Shown: positions 50,701 to 63,400, counted from the first letter of the stretch. The stretch: DNA of 64,000 bases from Agelaius tricolor (GCA_023055355.1 JALJCS010000001.1:108206881-108270880); one strand, 5' to 3'. Made by a program: numbers and translations. Notes: generated by a model from the letters alone, not told the origin.

Positions 50701-53700
50701 TATCTTCCTCCAGGCTCAGCTATGCCAGAAAAAGGGGAACCATCATATCTGCTGATCACCTTTCTCTCTCCCTGGAGGCCACTGTCCCTATCAGTCTGGA
50801 GGTGGAGAAACCTGTCCAAACACTCTCATCATGGTCCAAGCCGAGCCATGTGAATTAGCTCCCATAACACCAGAGATGGTTTGTTCCTGAAGAAGCAAGA
50901 GCAAAAGCTTGCACACAATTGCCCATAGCCTGACTAACAAGGGAAGCTACCTCTTCTGTGAGCTCAGCTGAAAGATGTGCATAGCCTACACTGCTGGTTT
51001 CTTATGTCACAAACTTCTTATTTTCATGATCAGATCCTCCAGATCTCTCCCACATGATGCCACAAAACAGTTTGTACAAACAGGTTACCCACCTCCAGAT
51101 AATTTGGCCAGTTGCCCTCAAGTTTCACTATGTTTCAGGACTGCAGTAAAAAAAAAAAAGTTCAGCTAAAGAGGAAAAAGAGTAGCAGCAATGAGATGAC
51201 ATCTCTCTGTCAGAGTCTCTCTGAATCCATCAGAAACTGGCCAAGACAGAGGGACCTCAGGATTTAAACAAATTTTGCTTGTCAGATGCTGTTATGAAGC
51301 TCTGGGTTCTGCTGAGAGGTGTCTCTTGGAAGAAGTGTTTGCTTCTTGGGAAGTAAATAAAGCAGGGAGATCCCCTTCAGAAACTGAGAGGGAAGGAGAG
51401 CCCTTATTTTGTGAGCTACTGTGGACTGCATGAATCTGCTGCAGATTCTGCTCTTCACCCCATGGGACCCTGGCTGCCTGTGCTAAATGCTGCCTGAAGG
51501 AATGTTTGCTTTCAGGTATGTGTTTGCTCAGGGTGACTTTCAGCAGATAAGTACTATGAAAAATCCTCTTACCTGTGCTAATAGCAAATGTCTCTCTGGA
51601 TCATGACATGAAATCAGGATGAGAAAAGTGACATTGAAATGGCACAGAAAATGATAGTTATGAATCAGTAGGAAGACAAACAGCAGCTCTGCTGGTACAT
51701 GTGGTACACCAAAAGCTCTGTCAACAACTGACCTCTTCAAGTTTTCAGGAACGATATCTGATTGCACCATTCACCACCAAGAGCAGTGAGGGGAGTCAGT
51801 TGTCAAGCACCATTTCTTTATTATAATTTTCCATAGATCCAAATGCTCTTTGAAGACATTGGAGATTAAGAAATAGAAATAATTGGTCTGTCCCATCAGT
51901 CTGCAAAGATTAACACAATCATGTCCTTGGTGAAGCCTTGCCATGGGAAGTTAACACAAATGCAGCAGAAAGGAAGATGTCCAAAGGACTCTTCCAGATC
52001 CCATCTACAGCTGCATCCTCTGGGTGTCAAAACATGAGTAAAAGAGGAGGACTTGTCCTATAAAAGTTGAGCCTGTTTTAATATATTTCAATTAGAGGTA
52101 TGAAAGGAACTGAAATTGGCAGTGTATTTAACCAAAAGTTAGAAGAAAAAAAACAATAGAGAAGTCTCCAGTCTTTCTTTTGATACCATCCTACTCTGAT
52201 GACCAATCACCTCAGAGGCCATTCCCACAACACTTTCATGAGCTGCAAAGTGAAGCTAAATTACATGCCCAGGCTTCTTTAGGAAGTCTGCTGTAGAGGA
52301 AAAAAAAAAAAAGAAATATTAAAAAAGAAAAGCCAACAAGATCATCCAAATCCCAGACTAGTCTCCCAGGCACTGGAGCATCTTTCCTCTGCCAACTATT
52401 TATCAGACCACTTCACGATTCATTGCCTTCCAAACGGCTTTTCACTGAGGAACAGGGAGTTGCAAAAGGCTTTGTAGATTGAACTAGAAAGGTCCTCAGA
52501 AGGTGAACCAGGAATGATTTCAGATACAGAAAGAAAAATGCTGCCTTGAAAGAGGTCAGAGAAACAGATGCCCATCACTTCACTGCTGTTGCAAAGCTGA
52601 TATGCTGAACATTTAGCCTCAAACATGAACAGAGGAGCCTCCTTTCCCACCTCTCTGCTCTTGTAGCCTATTATTTAAGTGTCATTTGGGAATTTTTCAG
52701 CTCTTTCATCTCTTACAACAGTTTCTCAGAGCTCTTCTACAGTCCCAGGGCAGACTCTGAAATAAAAATAGAACTGTGCCAGATATGGATGTGACTTTTG
52801 ATTAATTATCAGCATAACCCTTCATGTAGACACCAACAGCTTCACAATGGTCTCATATACAAACATTATTTCTTTTTCTCCCTGTGCAGTTAGACAACAA
52901 GCCTTACTGACCCTGTAAGCAGTGTACAAAACCCCCATGACCAAGAGCCATTAAAAACAATTTTTATGTCAGAAAGGCAAGGGGAGAGGAGTGGCAAAGT
53001 CACAAGAAAGGGCACGGGATAACAGCTTCTCAGACCCTGGAGCTCTATGGCAGGATGGAGCAAAACATCCAGCCAGACCCAAGGGCAGCCCAGGCACATT
53101 CAGCCAAACATCATCCAGCAATGGGATCCTGCTGCACGTGGCTCAGGAGTCAAGGCCTGGCCACATGAAAATTGTGGGTTCCACTATCAAGCACATTCCT
53201 AGTGGTACTCACACATCTGGCCAGGAGGGAACTTTGTGCCCCTGCTGTTACCCTGGCACAATCAGAGCACTGCAACTTCCACACTCCAGCAAGATTTCAT
53301 TTCACTTCTCTGACCTCAAAAAACCTCAGAGTAAAAGCTTCTCAAATGAATTTTGACAAACCAAAAAAAACCCCAATCAAGCAAACCACAGAACTACTTG
53401 CACCTCAGTCACTCAGGACAATCACACTCTTCCTGCCAGACACTGTCAGTGGTCCCCAGCTTGGCAAAACATTGAACCCCATGCCACAGGTTCTGGGGGC
53501 TGCAAGGAGGAAGAAGGCAGATTTTAAACAAGTCCCATCGATAATATCTTACTGGGTAAAGTGCAAGAGGCTCTTAGACCCAGGATCTTTCAACAAGACT
53601 TTCAGTTTTCTTCTGAAATCCTGCAAACTGGGTTTTCAGATTCATCGAATATTTTCCCCAGTCAGAACAGATAAAATATGATTGAGGGATAAAGAGAGAC

Positions 53701-54013
53701 CTGGACACTTCACCTGAATACCTGTTTTCAAACAGCATATCCAGTGGTGTTCAGAAGGCCATGCCACGTGAAGTGCTCCCCCACATTTTGCTTTGAACTC
53801 TCTATAGCCTACCAGCATTTTTCAAAATCTTGACAGTATGTCTGTAAAGAGATAGAAACTAAAAAAAGTGGTCAGTTTAGGGTCTTGAAGCCAGTTACTG
53901 CTGTGCTAGAGGAAGAATAACTGCAAGCAAGGGGGCTACTACCAGCAGAAGAAAAAGGAGGAATAACTACACAGGTGCTTTTTTCACCCAGTATGCTCAC
54001 CTCAACTTGCCTT

Positions 54014-54040
54014 AGGGAGGGAGAGAGGGAGGAAGAAAGG
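54014..54040. repeat. GA-rich simple repeat
   Basis: A purine-only run of GGGA and GA units, low-complexity. Confidence 0.75.
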
Positions 54041-54236
54041 AAATGCACCTGGCACAGTGCATGAGCAACTGTTCAGTCATTCTGAAAAGAAACTGCAGAG
54101 AAAAAAAGATTTAAAGTTCTCCTAGTTTGGGGGAAGTGTTACTTATTACTTTCACTGAGTTGATAAGGGCTTGGGGCCAGCTCTTTAAAAAAAGAGAATG
54201 AAGCCTAACAAAACAAAGCATTTGGTTTCTAACTAC

Positions 54237-54282
54237 TATCAGCATAACACTCATCAGCATAACTATCAGCATAACACTCATC
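54237..54282. repeat. 27-bp tandem repeat, 1.7 copies
   Basis: A 27-bp unit beginning TATCAGCATAACACTCATC is followed directly by the first 19 bases of the same unit without mismatch. The unit itself contains two copies of ATCAGCATAAC. Confidence 0.88.
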
Positions 54283-57200
54283 TGTATTGTGGTTCAGTTT
54301 TTTAAGACTGCATCATTACCTTTAAACCACACCAGGGTTAGAGAGATGTTCTAAAGGATTTTTTTTTAAACCCAGTGATAAAAGACATCAATGTCTAAAT
54401 AAAACACCTCTTGAAACAATCTGTTAGAAGCTGGGGAAGTATTCATAGTTCATTTCTTGATAAGAATATCTATTTGGAATCTCTCATCCACTATTAAGTG
54501 ACACCATAGTTTGATGTTCACTTCTGATCAGCATTTTTTAAAATAGTTTTGGGGGTTTTGGGGAATTTACTTGCACCATAATCGAGATATTTCCTTGCTT
54601 CAGTATCTCATGACTGGTTTTAGCATTTTATTCTGACAAAAGACAGATACGTTCATGTTAAGATATTAAATACACATGCACTCTCCCAAGGAACTTCAAT
54701 CGCGTTTATCACAAATGCGTCTTTCATTTCAAATTTTTTCTGTTCCATGAAGTAATCAGATGAGCCTTTGTATGTTCATTTGTATCCAACCCTGTCTCCC
54801 ATTCCAGAAGCTTAAAAATCTACTGCCAACCAGGTGCCCTGTATTTAGTGTTTGCCTGAAAGTTCCTACACATTTGGAGCTGTACAGATAATGCTCTTAT
54901 TTTACACCAGCAGCCATCAGCAATGTTGGGCAGCACTTTCTTTAGAACTCCACTCACCTGCTCCATCTGGATCTCCAAGCACTTCTGGGGTACAAGGACT
55001 TGCAATCATCATCTGCACCTTATTTGCATGGACAGAATGTCTTGATGAGCAGCATGAAAGCAGCATTGCCTCCTGATGAGACCAGTAGGGCATGGAGCTC
55101 AGTGCCAAAAGGAAGTGCAACATTTCCCATTCAAAGCTTTAAGGTGGAGTGTGTTAAACCAAAATGAAGAGGGGGGAAAAAATCCAGGAAATCTGCTGGA
55201 CTTTTTCTATTCAGTTACATGGTCTGTTTTTTTCTTACATCTTCTTTTCAGTCTATCTAAATGATGTTAAATTTGCAGTAAATTCTAGAAAAGTAAAGAG
55301 GAGCCCACGTGATGCCAAGCAGGCATTTGTCTGTGCATCTGTCCTGTGTAAAACCAGGGCCTAGGAAAAAGCTCTGTGGGTAGGAAGGCATTTCAGTTAA
55401 AATGCAAAAGCCAAAAGTGCTCTGTTTCCAAATTAAACACCTCTGACTGTCTTCTGTTCAAAATGGATATATCTCATGTTATTATCCTAATTTGTGAGAA
55501 AAGCAGCTGTTGAAACAATCTTCCCAAGCTCGTTCTAACAAGACAGGAGGGCAAAACTTTTCCTAGAGCTCTTCCATATCCTTTAAGACATTGCTATTGT
55601 TCAACCTTCTATATGTCAGAACTACATAAGGAATTTATCAGCTCCTGCATGCCCATTCAATAATGGTCTGCTGGCCTTTTGACAACAACCTTCCAATAAG
55701 GTCCTGCTGTGGCAGTCCTGACAGCTACGGTTGGCTTGTTTAACAGCATATTAACATGAAAAATTATCTTTTTGAACCTTACAGAAACACTGCAGTGCCC
55801 TGGCACAAGCTCAGTGAATGGTGACACTGCCTGAATTTCCTTGAACTGCTCTGGAAAAAAAATATCCTTTATTAAATATGATTTCAAAATGGAATTAAAA
55901 TGAAAATCAGGCAGCTTTGGCATGAAGCTGCTCCATGCTCCTTATCAGAAACCACTCATGATTAGCAGCCCACTGGGCACATGTCAAAATCAGGGTCCCC
56001 AGCAAGAACTGGAGCATATCACCTTCATTTCCAGTCCCTGAAAGGACTGGAATCTATTTCAGCTTCAATTTTCCTCTTTATTGTAGAATTTTTTTACTCA
56101 CTTGCTACGGAGCAGATTTCAAAACACGCTTTCCAACTTGCTGAGTTCTAGGGGGTCATTCCCAGAGGTCCATCCTCACATTCATAGTGGCATAAATAAT
56201 GGCCTTCATCTACAGCATTATTATCTTTCTTGTTCCAGTCTCTCTCAAAGTGACATTTTGTTTGGTGCTCCTGTGCCTGAGATGGATTAACAATACTCAC
56301 AGGTGCTAAACCACATTTGTTAGAGAAACATTCTCTGGGTTATTGACTTCTACACCAACACGGTTCTCTCCTGGACTCCTTGCAAAGTTTAGAACTAAAT
56401 ACTTTGCAGGAGGTTTCACAGCAGAGCAGTTCAGTTTCTGACAAACTTTTCTTTCCTCTTGGAGGCAAGCACTTCCATTAGCAAGTTACACTCGTGTTTT
56501 GCTGCTCATAGATTGAATTACATTTATCACTCTGGAAGCAGCAACAGCATGACTGCCCTTCCACATGTGAGACATGCAATTCATCGATTTCTGCAGCTGC
56601 AACCACAGCTTTACATTTATCATGTCACTTCTGGTTTACTTAGCAGTCCACTGTGTGGGACAATGTAGTTTAAAATGTTGCTATTAAAGAGGGGGAAAAA
56701 AGAAACATTTCACATACAATGGTAGCATTCATCAACTGTTCTTTGCCGAGAGATGTAGCACTATTTATCAACTACCAGTTTCCAATTTCTCTAGCAATAA
56801 CTTTTTTACTCTTATAGACAGCTCAGAGATGTAAGAACAAAATGACAAAAAGAATGGTTGAAATACGACTCACATAAACCTGCTTCTTGTGCTGAGCAGC
56901 AGCCCCTTTTTTTACAAGAGGAGGATGCAGTTTTTTGATCCCTGAACTTTTGCCTGAAGGTACAGATCATCTTCATGGCCCCTAAGAAAATTAACTGGTC
57001 CCCAAAATTAAAAGCTTCACTCCCAATTTCGAATATCCCCATTTGAGTGAATGGCTCCATATTAAGGCTTCCTTTTTCAGAAGCCTCTGAATTCCTCAAG
57101 CACTGGGCTTCATGTAGGCAGCCCCTGCTCTAGGGGACCTCACAAACAGCCCTTTGCACCTGCCATTAGGTTTCCACATTAAATAAAAGTGAAGGTGAGT

Positions 57201-57802
57201 GACAAAAATCTCATCCCTATCTCAACTGTTTAAGTCAGCATCTCAAAAGATGAGATATCTTTATCTAGTTCTAAAGCTCTTCCAGTTTTGGTGGGGTTTT
57301 TGTTGGTTTTTTGTTTGTATTGGGTTTTTTTTTTTACCACCTTTTTTAAAATTTGTGGCTGTGAACAGCATGAAGTCTCTGACAACTGATTGGGTATTCA
57401 GGGACAGCGTCTCTGGTCCCCAGTCACACAAACCTATTCTGCTGCCCAGGAAGTCAGGAGAAGGTGGCCTTCCCTTCATTTCTGGATGTGTTGCAGGCCC
57501 CTTACAAATCCCAGAAAATGGACAGTGTAAGACAGGCTGCAGAAGTACACTTAGAATCATCTGCAAAATATTCCCCAAGCAAAATTCCAACAACGTAGAG
57601 TTTGCCACATCTCTCTAGGCTTTAAGGAACAAAGTGCATTGCAGCAGGAGGAGCAACAACGTGATGCCTTTCCCTGCTGCCAGACTGGGAGGCGCTCAGG
57701 AAGGAGCCTGCCCAGTCTCGGAATCTCTGCTGCTCAGAGTGACCCCCAGATGCATTAGAAAATCTCTTATCCCAGCCTGGCAAGCGAAGAAAGAGTCAGA
57801 AC

Positions 57803-58339
57803 TGTTCTGTTCTTGTTCTCAAGGTGGTTTATTGTTTCTTATCTATAACATTCTTTCTCCAGCCTGCTGAGGTCTGTCTGGCAGGTTGGGTTGAGGCACA
57901 CTGCCCATCCTTGGGACGGTGTTATCTTTTTATACTAAAAACTACATGTACATTATTTACCATAACTTCCCAATACCTATCACCTATGTTAGATAGTGAG
58001 ATTGTACTCTAAACCAATCTAAAAATGCCAACATCACCCAGAAGATGGAGGCTAGGAAAAAGAAGGAAAAAGGACAAGGCACGCCCAAATTCCTCCATCT
58101 TGGGACCCCAATCCCCCATTCTAAAAACCTCAAAAATCTATATTTCACCCCGTGATAAAATCACTATCATTCTACTTAAACTGTCGTGGCTTGTAAATCC
58201 TCATATAAGGTTGGTATTTTTTTCCATGGGTCAAGATCAAAGGCACAGGGATCTTGGGCTCTGTGCCAAGGTCTCTGAGCCCCTGGGGCAGGGGCTTGAG
58301 TCCTCCAGGGCAGCCAGAGGAATTTCCTGGGTTCTGACA
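57803..58339 (-). mobile_element. Solo LTR of an endogenous retrovirus (LTR-D)
   Basis: On the minus strand the element starts TGTCAGAACCCAGG at 58339 and runs to about 57803, where it ends GAACAGAACA. An AATAAA signal lies at 57833-57828 near the 3' end. On the plus strand I recognise blocks typical of a passerine LTR: CTCAAGGTGGTTTATTG, TATACTAAAAACTACATG, CACCCAGAAGATGGAGGC, CCATGGGTCAAGATCAAAGG and CAGGGCAGCCAGAGGAATTTC. The low-coordinate border is uncertain by about 10 bases, since GTCAGAAC at 57795 mirrors GTTCTGAC at the other end and might mark the true edge. No flanking duplication was found and no viral reading frame is attached. The 78- and 116-codon plus-strand frames that overlap it are incidental. 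Confidence 0.8.
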
Positions 58340-58590
58340 GCCCAGTACCATGAGAGAGGGAGCACTGCACTCTAACCTGAGTCACTCACTCACACCTGCT
58401 CAAAGACCTTCTCTCAGACCTTTGCTCTGGAAGAGGCCTCTCTTGCCAGAGGAATACCTTGTCTTGGGGTAGGAGGGACATGAAGGGAAGAGGGTGGTGA
58501 CTGTCACCACACTGCAATTTATCTTCAAATGGCAGAGGGGAAAGGCAGAATTCATTCTGTCCAGATGACACAGCAACATGCCAGCACGAC
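58340..58590. other. 251-bp spacer between LTR-D and LTR-E
   Basis: Short spacer with no recognised repeat or gene. It contains several CTC/GAG-rich words but no clear structure. Confidence 0.5.
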
Positions 58591-58963
58591 TGTCGCAGAC
58601 ATCTTTTTGTGAAAATCCTTTTCTTGAGATTTTTTCTTCCTGAGAAGCTGAGAGGCTTCAGGAACAAAATGTAAACAATGGTTATGTGCTGCTGTGGAAT
58701 GCAACAGGTGCATCTGTGATTGGTCTCATCTGCTTGTTTGTAATGAATGGCCAGTCACAGCAGAGATGACTTGGACAGAGGCAGCTGCCTTTGTTATCAT
58801 TCTTGTCTATTCTATTCTTAGCTTAGCTAGCCTTCTGAGATGAAGCTTTTCCTTCTATTCTTTTAGTGTAGTTTTATCATAAAATAATAAATCAAGCCTT
58901 CTGAACACGGAGTCAACATTTTTGTCTCTTCCCTCACCTGAAAATCCCTGTGAACACCATCCA
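58591..58963 (+). mobile_element. Solo LTR of the LTR-A family (LTR-E)
   Basis: This 373-bp element starts TGTCGCAGACATC on the plus strand and ends CACCATCCA. It aligns along its length with the reverse complement of LTR-A: the GAGAAGCTGAGAGG block, CATAATCAATG/CATAACCATTG-type block, GTGATTGG, TCATTC-TGTCTA, CTAGCCTTCTG and AATAAATCAAGCCTTCTGAA. AATAAA is at 58886-58891. The six bases before it, CACGAC (58585-58590), match CATGAC (58964-58969) after it except for one C-to-T change in a CpG, as expected from methyl-cytosine decay of a target duplication. It is a solo LTR, in the opposite orientation to LTR-A. Confidence 0.87.
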
Positions 58964-59609
58964 CATGACTGCAAGAACCAGACTTCAGCCTCTCATTGAA
59001 AACATATTCTCCAAAGCAAATGAAAAGAGAATGGCTTGAACAAACTTGTGACACTTAACCTTGAAGATTTTCTCGTCCTATCAGAGGTGCTTTCATGCAG
59101 TTTACAATATGAATAGCAAAACCACAGACTCTTTAATCACAAGGCAAGTTCTATTTTTCTTGTTTTCTGTCATGAAAATTGCTTTTCTGACTAATGTCAA
59201 ATATGTTTTCTGAAAGAAAACACTGTAAAAGAAAATCTCCCAATAAACATTTGTTTTCACTACATTACAAAAAAATATCTATTAATAAAGAATATGTTGT
59301 GCTGTCAACTGGTTTTATCTGTCTTATCTGTTCAAGAGTAAACTGGTTTTAGATGAAACAGGGCAAGGAAAAAAGTAACTCCCAAGAACTGTCATTTCTA
59401 CCTCCTCCAGAACTTGCTAGTATGAAAACAAAGCTAGGTTTTGCCAACATTTCTAATGAGGAAAATCTCATCATTTCTACTAGTCAGGACAGTCACTTGG
59501 AAAGTGGGAGATCTGTATTTGAGATGCTACCATCAGATAGGCACACTAGAGACTTATGTCTTTCTCAAATCCCAGGTATGCATGGAAAGGATCTCAACAT
59601 ATCAAATAG
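58964..59609. other. Unique AT-rich DNA with an exon-like open segment
   Basis: No repeat is recognised. It contains an open segment at 59353-59575 with splice-like borders on the plus strand (see findings), ending close to the 3' end of the next CR1 fragment. Confidence 0.5.
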
Positions 59610-60400
59610 TTTGACCTCCTTTTCCAAGTAGATGAACTAGATCAGGTTGTTCATAGCCACATTCTAGCTCTGAATGTCTGCAATAACACACACACCAAAA
59701 CCTCTCTGGCCAGGTTCTTACAGTGTTTGGCCACCCTTGTGGTGGACAAAAAATTTCTAATATCTACTTGGAATTTCCCTTGATGCAGCTAGCCTCTGGT
59801 CTCTGCCATTCTTTCCCTCTGCACCTCACAGAAAGGTATTAAAGCATAAACATCCCCCAACACAATCCCTTCATCTACTTGCCACTACAAGAACATGACA
59901 GACTGGCCAGGCACAATTTGCCCATGGTTAATCCACTCTGGCTGTTCCCAGTCACCTTCTCATCCTTCACATGCTTGGACATGGCTTCCAGGAAGACAAG
60001 CTCCATAACCTTCCTGAGAACTGAGGTTAGGTTGATAGGTCAAAAGTTCCCCAGATTCTCCTCCTTACTTTTCATTAAGATGGCATTAAAAAGACATTTC
60101 TTTGCCTTTGTCCTGTTCCTGACAGTCATCACATTTCCAAGATGATTGAGAGGGATTTTGCAATTTTATCAGCCAATGCCTGGCACCCTTGGATGCAGCC
60201 TATGTGATTCCACAGTCTGTAATTTGCCCCATTGACTTCAGTTGTTCCTAAGTCAGTTCAGCTTCCCTGTCAGTGAAGCATCACTCTCCCAGCCTATCAC
60301 TGGATGCAGAGCCCTTCACTAGATCCAGTCACACAAACTCCCTCAGCACATTTCTGCTATTCCAGTGACATAGGTCTGCAGCTGCAGGTGGACTTCAAAT
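59610..60400 (-). mobile_element. CR1 LINE fragment with ORF2-region sequence, degenerate
   Basis: Two parts of CR1 are visible on the minus strand. Part one (about 59610-59790) matches the 3' region: on the plus strand CTAGATCAGGTTGTTCA, CTCTCTGGCCAGGTTCTTACAGTGTTT-type block, and AATTTCTAATATCTACTTGG. Part two (about 59880-60250) matches sequence of the reverse-transcriptase reading frame: GACTGGCCAGGCACAATTTGCCC, AATCCACTCTGGCTGTTCCC, GGCTTCCAGGAAGACAAGCTCC, TTGATAGGTCAAAAGTTCCCC and CAATGCCTGGCACCCTTGGATG, each given in part. In CR1 these parts are normally further apart, so either an internal deletion occurred or two copies lie side by side. Divergence and stops mean it cannot encode a working enzyme. 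The upper border is vague. Confidence 0.82.
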
Positions 60401-63400
60401 TCCTTCTATCTTTTCCCTATGCTATGTATGTACCTGCATAAACACTTGATTGAAAGTCTGGCTTTAGAGAAAATAAGTAAATAGATTCTCCTCCTTTCAT
60501 GCTTCTCATTGGAATTTCTGTTTATCTATATTCATATCAATGCTATCACAGTTCTTGGCTATTTAAAAATTGGAATAGTGAGTTAACAGCTTTCTATATA
60601 TGGATTGCATAAATTCAATCAGATACTCCCATGTCCATAATCTGAAAACAAAAAAACCCCAAACACAGATAAACTGAAAATTGTGAAATGAAGTCTGAGG
60701 AGACTGTTATGGGACAGATAGGAAGGGATGTACAATTGGAAACTAATACGAATCCCCAGTATTGAATAGTATTCCATAATACTGATCACAGAGTTCAAAT
60801 TCTTTAAAAGTCTCAAGAATTAATTAGAAGCAAGAAAAGTTTTGGCCATGGTGTCCAAGTGCCACGAACATGGAAAGCACACCTTACAGAAGGAATATCT
60901 AATTGAATGGTCAAGTTCCCAACATCAGTTGAAGCCAAGTAAATTTAAGTTATATGTAAGTTGTATTACATGTATTATATGTAAGATTTTAATACAGTGT
61001 GTCTGCTAACTATTAAAACACATTTGTAAAGAAAAAGGTGGAATCTCCAGATCTTCAGTTCTCTTTGCCAACAGTCTTTCTGGAAAATGTATTTTAATAG
61101 TTCACAAATAGTTAACTCCTGAAAAAAACCCCACATATCTTGTGGCCTCCAATACAGGAAGTCAAAAGAGAACATAGGCATAGACCTCTACATTCAGATT
61201 GAAACTAGTATAAAGCAGGCAGTTTCTTGATTCTGCCTACAAGCAAAAAAATGGCTCAGTAGGCACCATAGCAAGTCAGAGGTGTCCCCAACAGCATCAC
61301 AGCCAGTGTTCTGCCAAGGCAATTTCTGCTGGAAAATACCCAGTTTAATTTTACTCACATTAATAAATTCCAGGTCTTTGGCACACTGGCGTCAATGCTC
61401 CAGCACTGCAGTAGAGCACCAGCCTGTTTGTATTCCTGCAGAGTGACATTTATTGCAGTAATGAACTTAACAAACACTTTGGGCCAGATGGCGACCGCTC
61501 TCCTTGACAGCACACAGGGGAAGGGAAGCCCCTGGAAACTGCACAGAGGAAACCTCAGGAGTTCACAAGGTAACACCTCCACTGACTGCAACTTCCCTGA
61601 GGAAATAGGGCTTTGTCACTTTGCCCTTTGCACGGGGGTAAAACTGGCTGTGTGTGAGCTCTGTGACTGTGTGTAAGCTCACCAAGAGAAACAGACGTGG
61701 AAACCTTGTCAAGATGGGCAGAGCTGTCACCTGCTCCTTGCAGTATTCAGAGACTGTGGCCTCCTCCAACCAAGTTTATGAAGGGAGTTCAAGACTTTGC
61801 TGAAGTGAATCAAAAAGTTTGGAGAAATTCTAAAGTGAAAACAAATAAGGACAGTATTTTCTCAGGTAGCTGTCCTTTATTGTTCAGGTCTTATGTCTCT
61901 GCTCATTTGCTTACACTCAGCAATTCTTTTCTACCCTTTTTTAGCTCTCTTCTATTGCTATCTGAGTCAGGCCTTTTAAACCAGCTGCTGTCCCATCCCC
62001 AAGCTGCAGATTATGGTATTGGTTTGGTACTCCACTGCGATGAGCAGAACCTCATGCCCATGCTGCAGGCATGGGGCAAAGCCCACAGCCCCTGCCTGGA
62101 TGCAGAGAGGGCTTTCCCCTTCCCTCAGACAAGTCTCACAAACAGGTTTCAAGTTGTTTGCACATAAATGCTGCTCTCCCACCCACACTTCTGTCTGCAC
62201 ACCCTGGGTACACTCTTTTGGCTTTATGAAATGCAGATATTCACACCAGCACAATTTACACACCTTACCAGCCTTGTTAATTCTTATGTGCACCAAAGAA
62301 ACATTTGAGATACCCAGAAAAGGCACTTTTTAAGAATTTGACATTGCATACCTGGTGCAAACAAAATGCTACTCTTTGCATTTACTTCTGCAGTGCAGCA
62401 TTTGAGAATGCACCTGTGTATATTACTTTATTGTGGGCAACAAGCACAAGCTTGGAGTTAAAATCATATCACTGTTGCAATCATCCAATCTATATGTTAG
62501 AAGGACAATTCTGCAGACTCATTTGTATAGCCAGCATGGCAAAAAACTATCAGAAGAAAGAGCTTTAGAAATAAAACCTTGGGTGCTACAAATCTAGGAT
62601 AAATAAAAAACAAAGTTACACAAAATCATGCAGACCTCATTTTGGGCTAGCTGAACTTACAAGAACAGCTGCTTCAGACATTTTTCCAAGAGAATTGAAA
62701 GGTACTGGAGGAAAAAGCATTTGTGTGCATACATGCACATCTTGTGCATACACACAGGCACATACATTATATTTATTTATGCACCTGACAAGATTTCTCC
62801 TTTACTCCAAATAAAGCATACAGGATCTTAAGGAGTACCAGTTAATTTGTGTCTGTATCTTCAGATATAGAGCACAGCTGCCAAGTGACAGAAATGGATT
62901 GAGTGCCACAGACTTTCTTTTTTTTTTCCCTCATTTGGTGCTAATATAATTTATAGCAGAAGCAGAGCTGGAATGCCAGCCTGGATCAGCAATCAGCTGC
63001 AGCCCTGGCACATCAGCTCAGAGCTCCCTCTGCTAATTGTGTATGTCAGTACATCTACCAGCCTGTCAGGCCCAACTTCTGAACTCCTTTAATGTGCTCC
63101 AAAGATAAGCACTTCTTTATGTAGGACAGGAAATGAGGCTTCTTTTGCTGATAGAAAAAAGATTTACAAGTGTAGGGAAAGAACCTTTCCAATTAAAACA
63201 CAGCTTAAGCATTTTTTTTTCCTCAATATCAATGAATTCAGAACATCACTGTAATTCTGTTTGATAATTTTAACATAGTTTATTAGAGATTATCCCCCTG
63301 AGCCAATAGCTAACCTCCAAAGCACTCCAGCTTCCTGTGGGATAACAAATAACAAAACATGCCACTGTAAAACAAGCATGGCTGGAGTGAAGTTTGTTCC

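Larger units (their letters stand above)
41786..57802. other. Unique DNA with minor repeats, no gene recognised
   Basis: No gene is recognised. Items noted are a TATA-plus-ATG-plus-splice-donor arrangement on the minus strand at 45134-45194 (see findings), A-rich runs near 48073, 51150 and 52300, a GA-rich tract at 54014-54040, a 27-bp tandem repeat at 54237-54282 and T-rich sequence near 57295-57340. The stretches 43960-44560 and 49150-49760 are repeat-free. Open frames up to 169 codons (53172-53681) lack any recognisable domain. Confidence 0.5.

Noticed and set aside
53172..53681. 169-codon plus-strand open frame, longest in the window
   Set aside because: It overlaps another 121-codon frame in a different frame, has no recognisable domain, and a frame of this size is plausible by chance in 64 kb read six ways.
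61697..62167. 156-codon plus-strand open frame
   Set aside because: Overlapped by open frames on the opposite strand and in another plus frame. No family features and no supporting splice or promoter signals.
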